In this document: in pieces, positions 46,009 to 57,972 of the stretch
Layout of the letters: every line of letters starts with the position of its first letter
Numbering within the stretch: the stretch's first letter is position 1
From: Prosapia bicincta
Taxonomy: Eukaryota; Arthropoda; Insecta; Hemiptera; Cercopidae
Assembly: GCA_036971475.1 (NCBI GenBank)
Contig: JBAIZL010000002.1
Coordinates: 172,019,024 to 172,083,023, forward strand
DNA: 64,000 nucleotides
Direction of reading: 5' to 3'
Notes under the pieces: model-generated
Databases searched by the model: none
Told to the model about the DNA's origin: nothing
What the model saw: only the letters and a program-made list of their open reading frames with translations
Translations under genes and position numbers: made by a program

Positions 46009-48173
46009 ATCAGATTATCATGACTAACAGTTTGATTGGGCAAGATAAATACCCCCAGAAGCAGTACTCCAAGGGAAGCACAAAGCACTGTGTTATAGGA
46101 TAAAGACATCGCCTTAATGATATCGGATAGGGCTAAATCAGACTAACTTGGCTAACACTTTGATGAGGCAGGATAAATACCCCCACAACCAGTACTCCAT
46201 GGGAAGACTAAAGCACCGTGTTGTAGGAAGAGGACATCGTCTTAATGATAACGGACAGGGCTAAATCAGATTATCATGGATAACATTTTTATTGGGTCAG
46301 ATAAATAGCCCTACAACTAGTACTCCAGGAGAAGCCCAAAGCACCGTGTTTTAAGAAGAAGACATCGCCTTAATGATAACGGACATGACTAAATCAGATT
46401 ATTATGGCTAGCACTTTGATGAGGCAGGATAAATACCCCCACAACCAGTTCTCCAGGGGAAGCCCAAAGCACCGCGTTGTTGGATAAAGACATCGCCTTA
46501 ATGATAACGAACAGAGCTAAAGCAGATTATTATAGCTAACAGTTTGAATAGGCAAGATAAATACCTCCACAACCAGTCTCCAGGGGAGGCCAAATGCACC
46601 GTGTTGTAGGATAAAGACGTTGCCTTAATCATAACGGACAGAGCTAAAGCAGATTATCATGGCTTACAGTTTGAGCAGGCAAGATAAATACCCCCACAAC
46701 CAGTACTACAGGGGAAGACCAAATCACCGTGTAGTAGGAAGAAGACATCGCCTTAATGTTACCGGACAGGACTAAATTAGATTATCGTGGCTAACAGTTT
46801 TATTGGGCAGGATAAATACCCCACAACCAGTACTCCAGGGGAAGTCCAAAGCACCGTATAGTAGCTAAAAGATATCGACTTAATGATAACGGACAGGGCG
46901 AAATCATATTATCATGGCTAACACTTTGCTGAGGCAGGATAAATATTCCCACAACCAGTACTCCAGGGGAAGACCGAAGCACCGTGTCGTATGAAGAGGA
47001 AATCGCCTTAATGATAACGGACAGGGCTAAATCAGATTATCATGCTAACATTTTGATAGGGTCAGATAAATACCCCAACAACCAGTATTCCAGGGGAAGC
47101 CCAAAGCATCGTGTTGTAGGATAAAGACATCGCCTTAATGATAACGGACAGGGCTACATCAGATTATCATGGCAAGCAGTTTGAGTAGGCAATTTAAATA
47201 TTCCCACAACCAGCACTCCAGAGGAAGCCCAAAGCATCGTGTTGTAGGATAAAGGCATCTCCTTAATGACAACGGACAGGGCTACATCAGATTATCATGG
47301 CAAGCAGTTTGAGTAGGCAATTTAAATACTCGCACAACCAGCACTCGAGGGGAAGCCCAAAGCATCGTGTTGTGGGATAAAGACATCGCCTTAATGATAA
47401 CGGACAAAGCTAAATCAGATCACCATGGCTAACAGTGTGGTTGGTCAAGATAAATACCCCCACAACCAGTACTCCAGGGGAGGACCAAAGTACCGTGTAG
47501 TAGGAGGAAGACATCGCCTTAATGATAACGGGCAGAGCTAAATCAGATTACCATGGCTAACATTTTGTTTGGACTAGATAAATAACCTTACAACCAGTAC
47601 TCCAGGGGAGGCCAATGCACCGTGTAGGAGGAAGACGACATCGCCTTAATGATAACGGACAGGACTAAATCAGATTATCGTGGCTAACAGTTTGATTGGG
47701 GAGGATATATACCCCCACAACCGGTACTCTAGGGAAAGACCAAAGCACCGAGTTGTAGGACAAAGAGGGACCTTAATGATAATAGACAGGGCTAAATCAG
47801 ATTATCATGGCTAACATTTTGATTGGTTCAGATAAATACCCTCACAACCAGTACTCCAGGGGAGGCCAAAGCACCGTGTAGTAGGAAGAAGACATCCCCC
47901 TAATGATAACGGGCAGGACTAAATCAGATTATCGTGGCTAACAGTTTGATTGGTTCATATAAATACCCTCACAACCAGTACTCCAGGGGAAGATCAAAAC
48001 ACCGTGTAGTAGGAAGAAGACATCGCCCTAATGATATCGGACAGGACTAAATCAGATTATAGTGGCTAACAGTTTGATTGGGCAGGATAATTACTCCCAC
48101 GACCAGTACTCCAGGGGAAGACCAAAACACCGTGTAGTAGGAAGAAGACATCGCCCTAATGATAACGGACAGG
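46009..48173. repeat. Tandem repeat, 128-bp unit, about 17 copies
   Basis: Each unit runs through CTAACAGTTTGATTGGGCAG, AACCAGTACTCCAGGGG, CACCGTGTTGTAGGA and CGCCTTAATGATAACGGACA. Copies are more diverged than in the 76- or 113-bp arrays and carry small indels. There is no coding frame. Confidence 0.95.
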
Positions 48174-48801
48174 TTACACTAGAGTTAAAACAATTTTTTA
48201 ACGGCTAAAAGCTAAAAGTTAAACTATAATGTACATCATACTGTTAATAATAAATTAAACTGCATTAAAAGAATTCACATTTATAGGTGGAGCTATAAAC
48301 AACTGGGCGACGTGTTCGGGAGGAAGAAAGATATCTGCGTCTCACGTTTCTTGCCCTGGAACGTCGTTAGAGTAATTAAAGGAATGTGTTGCGATTTTAG
48401 GCAAGTGGCGTGAAAGTAAGCGTGGTAGTTAGGTGAAAGTGAAATGATGCACCTGTGGAAAGGCTTTCTCTCTGCACGGACACCAGCGGCAACGCCTGCC
48501 AACTTGTGACGGCGAAATTTACCTCGGGAAAAGCCTATGAGAGTAAAATTTCTGTTAAATGTCTTTAAATTCTGTAAGAGATATTGTTACGTCTTTAATA
48601 GAGCGAGACTTGTCGGAAATCTAGAAATTTGTTTGCTATTCCTGTTTATTTCAGCACTCGAGATAAACAAAATGTATTTATTTGACTTTGGACAATTGTT
48701 TTCAGGCTTGATAAGAGTAGCAAATCAGTTGCCGAAACGTTGCTCTACATAAAATAAATTTTTGACTCGATATTCAACCGGCTTGTCATTTGTTCTAGAA
48801 T
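48174..48801. other. Unique sequence with a possible PLE 3' tail
   Basis: Positions 48700-48775 contain CTTGATAAGAGTAGCAA, then GTTGCCGAAACGTTGCTC. This is similar in layout to PLE-type tails: a GCAA/TTGC stem followed by GAAACGTTG. The CUGAUGA box is degenerate, so this is at best a ribozyme relic. No gene is seen. Confidence 0.35.
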
Positions 48802-48810
48802 AGATATTTG

Positions 48811-48863
48811 GTAGTCCTGTAAATCCGTACCACTGAAAATCGGTCCCACTGCGGAATTTCTGA
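48811..48863 (+). repeat. Left terminal inverted repeat of the MULE
   Basis: Contains GTAAATCCGTACCACTGAAA and GGTCCCACTGCGGAATTT, inverted at 50754-50806. Confidence 0.88.
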
Positions 48864-49067
48864 GAACAGCCAAAGCGAGTTATTTTGGGAATACCTGCTA
48901 GTACCTGGCACCACCTCCCCGAGCCAATGCCCTTTGAACAATGCTTTGGGAATTCCTCCTAGTCAACCCCTAACAGCTTTCTCTCTACCACCCTTATTGC
49001 TGTTCTAACTTCACTAATGTTTAGTTCGTGAGCTCTTTCTGTGTATATATTACTGTACTTGTTCGGT

Positions 49068-50381
49068 ATGGAAGTGACAACGACCAGCCACGGTAAGCCA
49101 TGTGCTTACTTTGAAGGGTATTCGTATGTCGCAAAAAAAAGAAATGTAGACGGAACTGTTGTTTGGCGCTGTTCAAAACAACAGTCGAAGATGTGCCGAG
49201 GTATACTTAAGACCAAAGACTCCAACATACTTGCTTCAAACGAACATCAGTGTGGAACTCCGGATGATAGCCGCCTGGAAGTACAGAGGACTCTAGCCCG
49301 AGCGAAGAAGAGAGCGCGAGAGGAAGATACTCCGATCCCTACAATATATACTGAGGAGTTAGGTAATCTGCATAATCGAGGTTATGATTTTGTTACGGAA
49401 ATGCCGGAACAGCAATCGGCTAAAAGGACATTGTACAACCATCGCGCCAGTTCACAAGGAAAGCAGACAGAACCAAAAGCATGTAAAGAAGTCGATCTTC
49501 AGGCAAAACAACTAACTATGGGTGACGGTACCTCATTTCTTCTCAGCGATGATAACACAGGGGATAGGATCATAATTTTTTGTGCAAAATCAGGAAGAGA
49601 AGTTCTGAAGACGAAACAAGACTTTTTTATGGATGGGACATTTAAAAGTTGTAGTAAGCAGTTTACACAGATATATTCAATACACACAGACTTTGGAAGT
49701 TCGACGGGTGAAACAAATATTTATCCTGTTGTGTTCGCTCTCTTAACGAACAAAAAAATGATATTTACGTCCGTCTGTTCAAGAAAGTACTTGAAATTAT
49801 TCCAGAGTGGAAACCAAGTAATGTCACCGTTGATTTCGAAGCTGCGGCGATTTCTGCGCTCCAAGATGTGTTTCCATCGGTTATAATCTACGGATGCCAT
49901 TTCCATATGAAAAAATGTCTCTGGAGGAAAATTCAAGATTTGGGACTTGTACGTGAGTACAGGGGAAATGAGGAAGTACAGATGGGAGTTCGAATGTGCG
50001 CTGCACTTGCTTTCAATCGACCTGAAGATGTCGTGGACGGCTGGCTCGAGATACACTCTGGAGCACCTGATTAAACCAAACTTGCTGAATTCATTGATTA
50101 CTTTGTTGAAAGATGGTTGGAAAATTCTGAAATTCTGATCGATTTTTGGAGCTGCTACAAGAGTCGCCATCGAACTACCAACGTCGTTGAAGACTGGCAC
50201 AACAAATAACGTTCTTGGGAAACCAAATCCAGAAATCAAAGATGTAATCGACTGCATGAAAAAACAAGTGGAAAATTCAGCGTGTGCTTTGATGAGGTTG
50301 GAGTTGTACATGGAAGGCAAACGAAGGAAAACAAAGTACATGAAATTTGACGAAAGACTGAAAAAAACAGTAGAAAAGTAG
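49068..50381 (+). pseudogene. MULE transposase with FLYWCH zinc finger, frameshifted
   Basis: The likely start is the ATG at 49068 (MEVTTTSHGKP), although the frame is open upstream from 49041. Residues about 10-60 form a FLYWCH finger: FEGYSY, WRCSKQ, CRG and NEHQC supply the F, Y, WRC, C and H positions. The DDE core starts at FMDGTF (first Asp). The frame then shifts at the A7 run 49752-49758. In the next frame VDFEAA supplies the second Asp and GCHFHMKK the conserved CxxH motif. That frame stops at 50072-50074. A third frame carries RTTNVVEDWHNK, with the candidate catalytic Glu and the conserved WH. A fourth, from about 50187, carries the C-terminal LGKPNPEIKDVI segment. All hallmark residues survive, so inactivation is by indels rather than long decay. 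Confidence 0.88.
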
Positions 50382-50753
50382 GAAGAAGATGGTGACATCA
50401 GGGCTTCTATAAAAATTATCTCACACCTCCAAAAACTAGAGTAGTTTGTTGAAACCAAAACCAAAATGAAAAAAAAAATAAATGAAAAAATAAATAAAAT
50501 GAAAAGTTTTATAAAATTGATTATGCTTTAAGCTGATTTTAAACACGATTAAATGACAAAAGACAACTTTTGACATTTAGCCAGTCCAAAGCCTGGATAA
50601 AGTGTGATTTGAATCGCTTTTTTAATTCATTATATTATAAACATTTAATACAAAGTAAAAAACTGCGCATCGCTGGTTGTGCTGTCACTCATGGCGCAGG
50701 TAGCAAGTAGCCAGTATTCATTGTTACGGCGATCTATAGAGTGGGACGGATTT

Positions 50754-50806
50754 TCACAAATTCCTTAGTGGGACCTATTTTCACTGGTAGGGATTTACCC
50801 TCACTC
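50754..50806 (-). repeat. Right terminal inverted repeat of the MULE
   Basis: The reverse complement contains GTAAATCCCTACCAGTGAAA and GGTCCCACTAAGGAATTT. A third, partly similar GTGGGACGGATTTTCACAAA block lies just inside at about 50740-50760. Confidence 0.88.
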
Positions 50807-50928
50807 AGATATTTGCTTGTTTCCAAACAAAGTTTTTAAAATAATTGAGGGAAACTCTAATTCAAGGGTATTCAAGTAATTGTAGACGAATCATCTTTAC
50901 ATTAATAAAAAGAGCAAGTTTTAAAGTT

Positions 50929-53900
50929 GTGTAACCTAAAAAGTGGTTTCACATTGACTGTGTAGGACAGGTTTGGCTACTACTTCGATGTTTGCACAGA
51001 ACATTTGTAACCTAACAAGTGGTTTCACATTGACTGTGTAGGACAGGTTTGGCTACTACTTCGATGTTTGCACAGAACGTTTGTAACCTAACAAGTGGTT
51101 TCACATTAACTGTGTAGGACAGGTTTGGCTACTACTTCGATGTTTGCACAGAACGTTTGTAACCTAACAAGTGGTTTCACATTGACTGTGTAGGACAGGT
51201 TTGGCTACTACTTCAATGTTTGCACAGAACGTTTGTAACCTAACAAGTGGTTTCACATTGACTGTGTTGGACAGGTTTGGCTACTACTTCGATGTTTGCA
51301 CAGAACGTTTGTAACCTAACAAGTGGTTTCACATTGACTGTGTAGGACAGGTTTGGCTACTACTTCGATGTTTGCACAGAACATTTGTAACCTAACAAGT
51401 GGTTTCACATTGACTGTGTAGGACAGGTTTGGCTACTACTTCAATGTTTGCACAGAACGTTTGTAACCTAACAAGTGATTTCACATTAACTGTGTAGGAC
51501 AGGTTTGGCTACTACTTCGATGTTTGCACAGAACGTTTGTAACCTAACAAGTGGTTTCACATTGATTGTGTAGGACAGGTTTGGCTACTACTTCGATGTT
51601 TGCACAGAACATTTGTAACCTAACAAGTGGTTTCACATTGACTGTGTAGGACAGGTTTGGCTACTACTTCGATGTTTGCACAGTACGTTTGTAACCTAAC
51701 AAGTGGTTTCACATTGACTGTGTAGGACAGGTTTGGCTACTACTTCGATGTTTGCACAGAACGTTTGTAACCTAACAAGTGGTTTCACATTGACTGTGTA
51801 GGACAGGTTTGGCTACTACTTCGATGTTTGCACAGAACGTTTGTAACCTAACAAGTGGTTTCACATTGACTGTGTAGGACAGGTTTGGCTACTACTTCGA
51901 TGTTTGCACAGAACGTTTGTAACCTAACAAGTGGTTTTACATTGACTGTGTAGGACAGGTTTGGCTACTACTTCGATGTTTGCACAGAACGTTTGTAACC
52001 TAACAAGTGGTTTCACATTGACTGTGTAGGACAGGTTTGGCTACTACTTCGATGTTTGCACGGTACGTTTGTAACCTAACAAGTGGTTTTACATTGACCG
52101 TGTAGGACAGGTTTGGCTACTACTTCGATGTTTGCACAGAACGTTTGTAACCTAACAAGTGGTTTTACATTGACTGTGTAGGACAGGTTTGGCTACTACT
52201 TCGATGTTTGCACAGAACGTTTGTAACCTAACAAGTGGTTTTACATTGACTGTGTAGGACAGGTTTGGCTACTACTTCGATGTTTGCACAGAACGTTTGT
52301 AACCTAACAAGTGGTTTTACATTGACTGTGTAGGACAGGTTTGGCTACTACTTCGATGTTTGCACAGAACGTTTGTAACCTAACAAGTGGTTTTACATTG
52401 ACTGTGTAGGACAGGTTTGGCTACTACTTCGATGTTTGCACAGAACGTTTGTAACCTAACAAGTGGTTTTACATTGACTGTGTAGGACAGGTTTGGCTAC
52501 TACTTCGATGTTTGCACAGAACGTTTGTAACCTAACAAGTGGTTTTACATTGACTGTGTAGGACAGGTTTGGCTACTACTTCGATGTTTGCACAGAACGT
52601 TTGTAACCTAACAAGTGGTTTCACATTGACTGTGTAGGACAGGTTTGGCTACTACTTCGATGTTTGCACGGTACGTTTGTAACCTAACAAGTGGTTTTAC
52701 ATTGACTGTGTAGGACAGGTTTGGCTACTACTTCGATGTTTGCACAGAACGTTTGTAACCTAACAAGTGGTTTCACATTGACTGTGTAGGACAGGTTTGG
52801 CTACTACTTCGATGTTTGCACAGAACGTTTGTAACCTAACAAGTGGTTTCACATTGACTGTGTAGGACAGGTTTGGCTACTACTTCGATGTTTGCACGGT
52901 ACGTTTGTAACCTAACAAGTGGTTTTACATTGACTGTGTAGGACAGGTTTGGCTACTACTTCGATGTTTGCACAGAACGTTTGTAACCTAACAAGTGGTT
53001 TTACATTGACTGTGTAGGACAGGTTTGGCTACTACTTCGATGTTTGCACAGAACGTTTGTAACCTAACAAGTGGTTTTACATTGACTGTGTAGGACAGGT
53101 TTGGCTACTACTTCGATGTTTGCACAGAACGTTTGTAACCTAACAAGTGGTTTTACATTGACTGTGTAGGACAGGTTTGGCTACTACTTCGATGTTTGCA
53201 CAGAACGTTTGTAACCTAACAAGTGGTTTTACATTGACTGTGTAGGACAGGTTTGGCTACTACTTCGATGTTTGCACAGAACGTTTGTAACCTAACAAGT
53301 GGTTTTACATTGACTGTGTAGGACAGGTTTGGCTACTACTTCGATGTTTGCACAGAACGTTTGTAACCTAACAAGTGGTTTTACATTGACTGTGTAGGAC
53401 AGGTTTGGCTACTACTTCGATGTTTGCACAGAACGTTTGTAACCTAACAAGTGGTTTCACATTGACTGTGTAGGACAGGTTTGGCTACTACTTCGATGTT
53501 TGCACGGTACGTTTGTAACCTAACAAGTGGTTTTACATTGACTGTGTAGGACAGGTTTGGCTACTACTTCGATGTTTGCACAGAACGTTTGTAACCTAAC
53601 AAGTGGTTTCACATTGACTGTGTAGGACAGGTTTGGCTACTACTTCGATGTTTGCACAGAACGTTTGTAACCTAACAAGTGGTTTTACATTGACTGTGTA
53701 GGACAGGTTTGGCTACTACTTCGATGTTTGCACAGAACGTTTGTAACCTAACAAGTGGTTTCACATTGACTGTGTAGGACAGGTTTGGCTACTACTTCGA
53801 TGTTTGCACAGAACGTTTGTAACCTAACAAGTGGTTTTACATTGACTGTGTAGGACAGGTTTGGCTACTACTTCGATGTTTGCACAGAACGTTTGTAACC

Positions 53901-55031
53901 TAACAAGTGGTTTCACATTGACTGTGTAGGACAGGTTTGGCTACTACTTCGATGTTTGCACAGAACGTTTGTAACCTAACAAGTGGTTTCACATTGACTG
54001 TGTAGGACAGGTTTGGCTACTACTTCGATGTTTGCACAGTACGTTTGTAACCTAACAAGTGGTTTCACATTGACTGTGTAGGACAGGTTTGGCTACTACT
54101 TCGATGTTTGCACAGAACGTTTGTAACCTAACAAGTGGTTTCACATTGACTGTGTAGGACAGGTTTGGCTACTACTTCGATGTTTGCACAGAACGTTTGT
54201 AACCTAACAAGTGGTTTCACATTGACTGTGTAGGACAGGTTTGGCTACTACTTCGATGTTTGCACAGAACGTTTGTAACCTAACAAGTGGTTTTACATTG
54301 ACTGTGTAGGACAGGTTTGGCTACTACTTCGATGTTTGCACAGAACGTTTGTAACCTAACAAGTGGTTTCACATTGACTGTGTAGGACAGGTTTGGCTAC
54401 TACTTCGATGTTTGCACGGTACGTTTGTAACCTAACAAGTGGTTTCACATTGACTGTGTAGGACAGGTTTGGCTACTACTTCGATGTTTGCACAGAACGT
54501 TTGTAACCTAACAAGTGGTTTCACATTGACTGTGTAGGACAGGTTTGGCTACTACTTCGATGTTTGCACGGTACGTTTGTAACCTAACAAGTGGTTTTAC
54601 ATTGACTGTGTAGGACAGGTTTGGCTACTACTTCGATGTTTGCACGGTACGTTTGTAACCTAACAAGTGGTTTCACATTGACTGTGTAGGACAGGTTTGG
54701 CTACTACTTCGATGTTTGCACGGTACGTTTGTAACCTAACAAGTGGTTTCACATTGACTGTGTAGGACAGGTTTGGCTACTACTTCGATGTTTGCACAGA
54801 ACGTTTGTAACCTAACAAGTGGTTTCACATTGACTGTGTAGGACAGGTTTGGCTACTACTTCGATGTTTGCACAGAACGTTTGTAACCTAACAAGTGGTT
54901 TTACATTGACTGTGTAGGACAGGTTTGGCTACTACTTCGATGTTTGCACGGTACGTTTGTAACCTAACAAGTGGTTTCACATTGACTGTGTAGGACAGGT
55001 TTGGCTACTACTTCGATGTTTGCACAGAACG
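50929..55031. repeat. Tandem repeat, 76-bp unit, about 54 copies, highly homogeneous
   Basis: The unit GTTTGTAACCTAACAAGTGG, TTTCACATTGACTGTGTAGG, ACAGGTTTGGCTACTACTTC, GATGTTTGCACAGAAC repeats every 76 bp with very few differences. The main variable sites are TTTCACA/TTTTACA and CAGAAC/CGGTAC. CGGTAC occurs at 52061, 52669, 52897 and 53505, so blocks of exactly 608 bp (8 units) recur. It starts about 115 bp downstream of the MULE. Confidence 0.98.
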
Positions 55032-56112
55032 TCCCTCTGTATGCCGATTCGTGTGTAATCCATGCCCCCACTAAATAGAAATTGCTTAAATTCATTCCAT
55101 TTTACTTGTACTTGATGGAAGTGTTAATCTTACGGCTTCATAGCGCCCTTTCCACGACACGATTAGATTTTTACGACCGACCAAGGTTTTCAAACTACCT
55201 AATACGTGACCAATTGCTATAACTCACTTGCCAACTCGGCCAAAAGTCTGTTATATTGAATAATTTGTCGGTACGAGAAGGAAAAGTCAAGTGTTTGGCC
55301 TTGAATTAATCGAATCGGGCGACAGTAGTCTTAATACTTAGGATAGATCATCCCTCCGGCCAAATCCTATTACAGAGAAACTATGTGCATTCGAGTTTGA
55401 AGGCCTCTAAACAAAAAAACCAACAGACGTAGAGAAAAATCAATAGCACCATTATTTTGGTCGATCGATTCTTCGCAACGCTATGCAATTATTACATTTA
55501 CTCACTCCGCTACCGCCCTTGCTGCCTTGGTTACTGTTTTGTTCTGCTTCTGGAAACAGGTACTGAAGCCAGGAGGACTCCTGAGATAGGAAAGAAATAT
55601 TGTTGATAAATTGAAAAAATCACCTATACTCTTCTCAGAAGATTACTTCTCATTGCATGAAGATTTTATGGCCTAAAGAATGAACAGTATTGGAATATTG
55701 GACTGAAACATTTGGAAGAAATATGCAGAGTGTACCATAGCAGATACCATTATAAATTTAAAATTACTTTTTAAAAATTCTTCGTCAGGAAATTGAAAAT
55801 GTTTAGTAACCTACTTTACTAAATGTGAGAAAGTCCGTGCAACAGTTGTGTCCCTTTATGGATTTCGATGCATTTCACCTTTCACCGAAATATTTAAAAG
55901 CCTTACGAAATTATTTAAAACTCGCAGTAGAGCCGCCGCGGCGACGCTGTGCCGAGCCTACCAACACGCGGCGTCACCAAAGCATCGCTGAGTCACGAGT
56001 ACACGTCCAAATTACAGGTTTCACACTGCATAAAATGAGTCTATAATAAGCCCGTCAAATGAAACCACATTGTTTTCCCGGCAACCGTTGTTTGTATTAC
56101 CATACCAATTGA
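55032..56112. other. Unique sequence, no gene recognised
   Basis: A plus-strand frame at 55825-56046 includes a short GC-rich segment (55925-55985), but no domain or splice support was found. Confidence 0.35.
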
Positions 56113-57002
56113 AGTATCCTTCTTGGAGTATCACTTTAGGAGTAACTACCTGGTTGAGTATCCCTTGAGGTGTAACTGCCTACTGCAGTATCCCTTGAAG
56201 TGTAACTGCCTGGTGGAGTATCCCTTAAGGGTTTCTGTCCGGAGGATTATCCCTAATGATGTAACTGTCCGGTGTAGTATCCCTTAAGGTGTAACAGCTT
56301 GGTGGAGTATCCCTTGAGGTGTAACTGCCTGGTGGAATATCCATTAATGTGTAACTGCCTGGTTAAGTATCCCTTGAGGTATAATTGTCTGGTTGGTATC
56401 ACTTGAGGTGTAACTGCCTGGTAGAATATCATTGAGGTGTAACTGGCTGGTGGATTATCCCTTAAAGTGTAACAGCCTGGTTGAGTATCCTTTATGGTGT
56501 AACTGCCTGGTAGAGTGTCCCTTAAGGTGTAACTGTCCGGTGGAGTATTCCTTAAGGTTTAACTGCCTGGTAAAGTATCCCTTAATGTGTAACTGCCTGG
56601 TTGAGTATCCCTTAAGGTGTAAATGCCTGGTTGAGTATCCCTTAAGATGTAACTGCCTGGTGGAGTATCCCTTGAAGTGTAACTGTCTGTTGGAGTATCT
56701 CTTGAGGCGTAACTGCCTGGTGGAGTATCCCTGAAATTGTAACGGTTTATTGGAGTATCCCTTGAGGTGTAACTGCCTGGTGGAGTATACCTTGAGGTGT
56801 AACTGCCTGGTGGATTATCATTGAGGTGTAACTGGCTGGTGGATTATCCCTCAAGGTGTAACAGCCTGGTGAGTATCCCTTAAGGTGTAACTGCCTGTTG
56901 GAGTGTCCCTTAAGGTGTAACTGTCCGGTGGAGTATCACTTAATTTCTAACTGCCTGGTGGAGTAACTCTTGAGGTGTAACTGGCTGATGGAGAATCTAT
57001 TA
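56113..57002. repeat. Degenerate tandem repeat, 30-bp unit, about 30 copies
   Basis: GTGTAACTGCCTGGTGGAGT followed by ATCCCTTGAG recurs every 30 bp with many substitutions and small indels. Since 30 is a multiple of three, one frame (56432-56734) reads as ten-residue repeats of the type RCNCLVEYPL. It is bounded by indels in the array and is not supported as a gene. Confidence 0.92.
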
Positions 57003-57340
57003 AATATAGGCTACATGTAAAATGTACACCCAAGGCTTGATTACATCTGTCATGAAATTTCGCCATCCTGGTTAGACGAATCTATAGATGTAGCGTGTCT
57101 TAGTGTTAATATGTCAATACGCCTACGTAGCAATGAACTTTATATAGTGTTACTTTTCGTTTGCTTTAAAGTTGAAATATTTCTAATCTAAGCTCATTTT
57201 GTGTAGAAAAGTCTGTGCAATGCGGATAACTTCAACCCGAAACATTGTCGCTAGTGGAATTATAAAAACGTTTTATAATTATTTTCAAATAAATTTCGTT
57301 AGAAACCTAATAAGAAAAGATGAAGTCATATTTTCCTTAT

Positions 57341-57972
57341 CTGTTATTGCACAGTTTTGTGGAAGCTATGCAAAAGAATACCTGGTCAGCAGTCCTATCT
57401 GGCAGTGCGCCGCTTCTTCGCCTCGTCTCTCAGCTCCATTACCTGTCGTTGAGTCTAGTGTCGCACTGCTACAGTCTATGGATGCACAGCATGATATCTG
57501 TTATTGCACAGTGTTTTGGAAGTGATGCAAATGAATTAACCTGGTCAGCTGTCCCGTCGGGTTATGCAAGCGTCCTATCTGTCAGTGCGCCGCTTCTTCG
57601 CCTCGTCTCTCAGCTCCATTACCTGTCGTTGATTCTAGTGTCGCACAGCTACAGTCTATGGATGCACAGCATGATATCTGTTATTGCACAGTGTTGTGGA
57701 AGTGATGCAAATGAATACCTGGTCAGCAGTCCTATCTGGCAGTGCGCCGCTTCTTCGCCTCGTCTCTCAGCTCCATTACCTGTCGTTGAGTCTAGTGTCG
57801 CACAGCTACAGTCTATGGATGCACAGCATGATATCTGTTATTGCACAGTGTTTTGGAAGTGATGCAAATGAATTAACTTGGTCAGCTCTCCCGTCGGGTT
57901 ATGCAAGCGTCCTATCTGTCAGTGCGCCGCTTCTTCACCTCGTCTTTTAGCTCCATTACCTGTCGTTGAGTC
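57341..57972. repeat. Tandem repeat with alternating 157- and 180-bp units
   Basis: CTGTTATTGCACAGT is found at 57341, 57498, 57678 and 57835, spacings of 157, 180 and 157 bp. The long form has an extra block containing GTCGGGTTATGCAAGCG, so two short/long pairs make a 337-bp higher-order unit. Open frames over it are repeat by-products. Confidence 0.93.

Larger units (their letters stand above)
48811..50806 (+). mobile_element. MULE (Mutator-like) DNA transposon, about 2.0 kb, with TIRs and 9-bp TSD
   Basis: Both borders can be defined. A perfect 9-bp target duplication AGATATTTG lies at 48802-48810 and 50807-50815. Imperfect inverted termini of about 53 bp lie just inside. They match at 39 of 45 positions from GTAAATCC inward, but the outermost 8 bp match poorly. 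Nine-base duplications are typical of Mutator-like elements, and the single transposase inside is of that superfamily. The transposase is frameshifted, so this copy cannot move itself. Confidence 0.9.

Noticed and set aside
49721..50464. 247-codon open frame on the minus strand
   Set aside because: It is antisense to the MULE transposase, whose plus-strand motifs (second Asp, CxxH, WH) are clearly conserved. The antisense frame has no recognisable domain.
50721..50762. Alternative right end of the MULE at the inner GTGGGACGGATTTTCAC block
   Set aside because: The outer boundary at 50806 is supported by the perfect 9-bp duplication AGATATTTG, and the inner block has no matching duplication.
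56432..56734. 100-codon frame of ten-residue Cys-containing repeats (RCNCLVEYPL type)
   Set aside because: It arises from the 30-bp minisatellite, is interrupted by indels on both sides, and has no signal peptide or conserved start. The regular Cys spacing is a consequence of the repeat.
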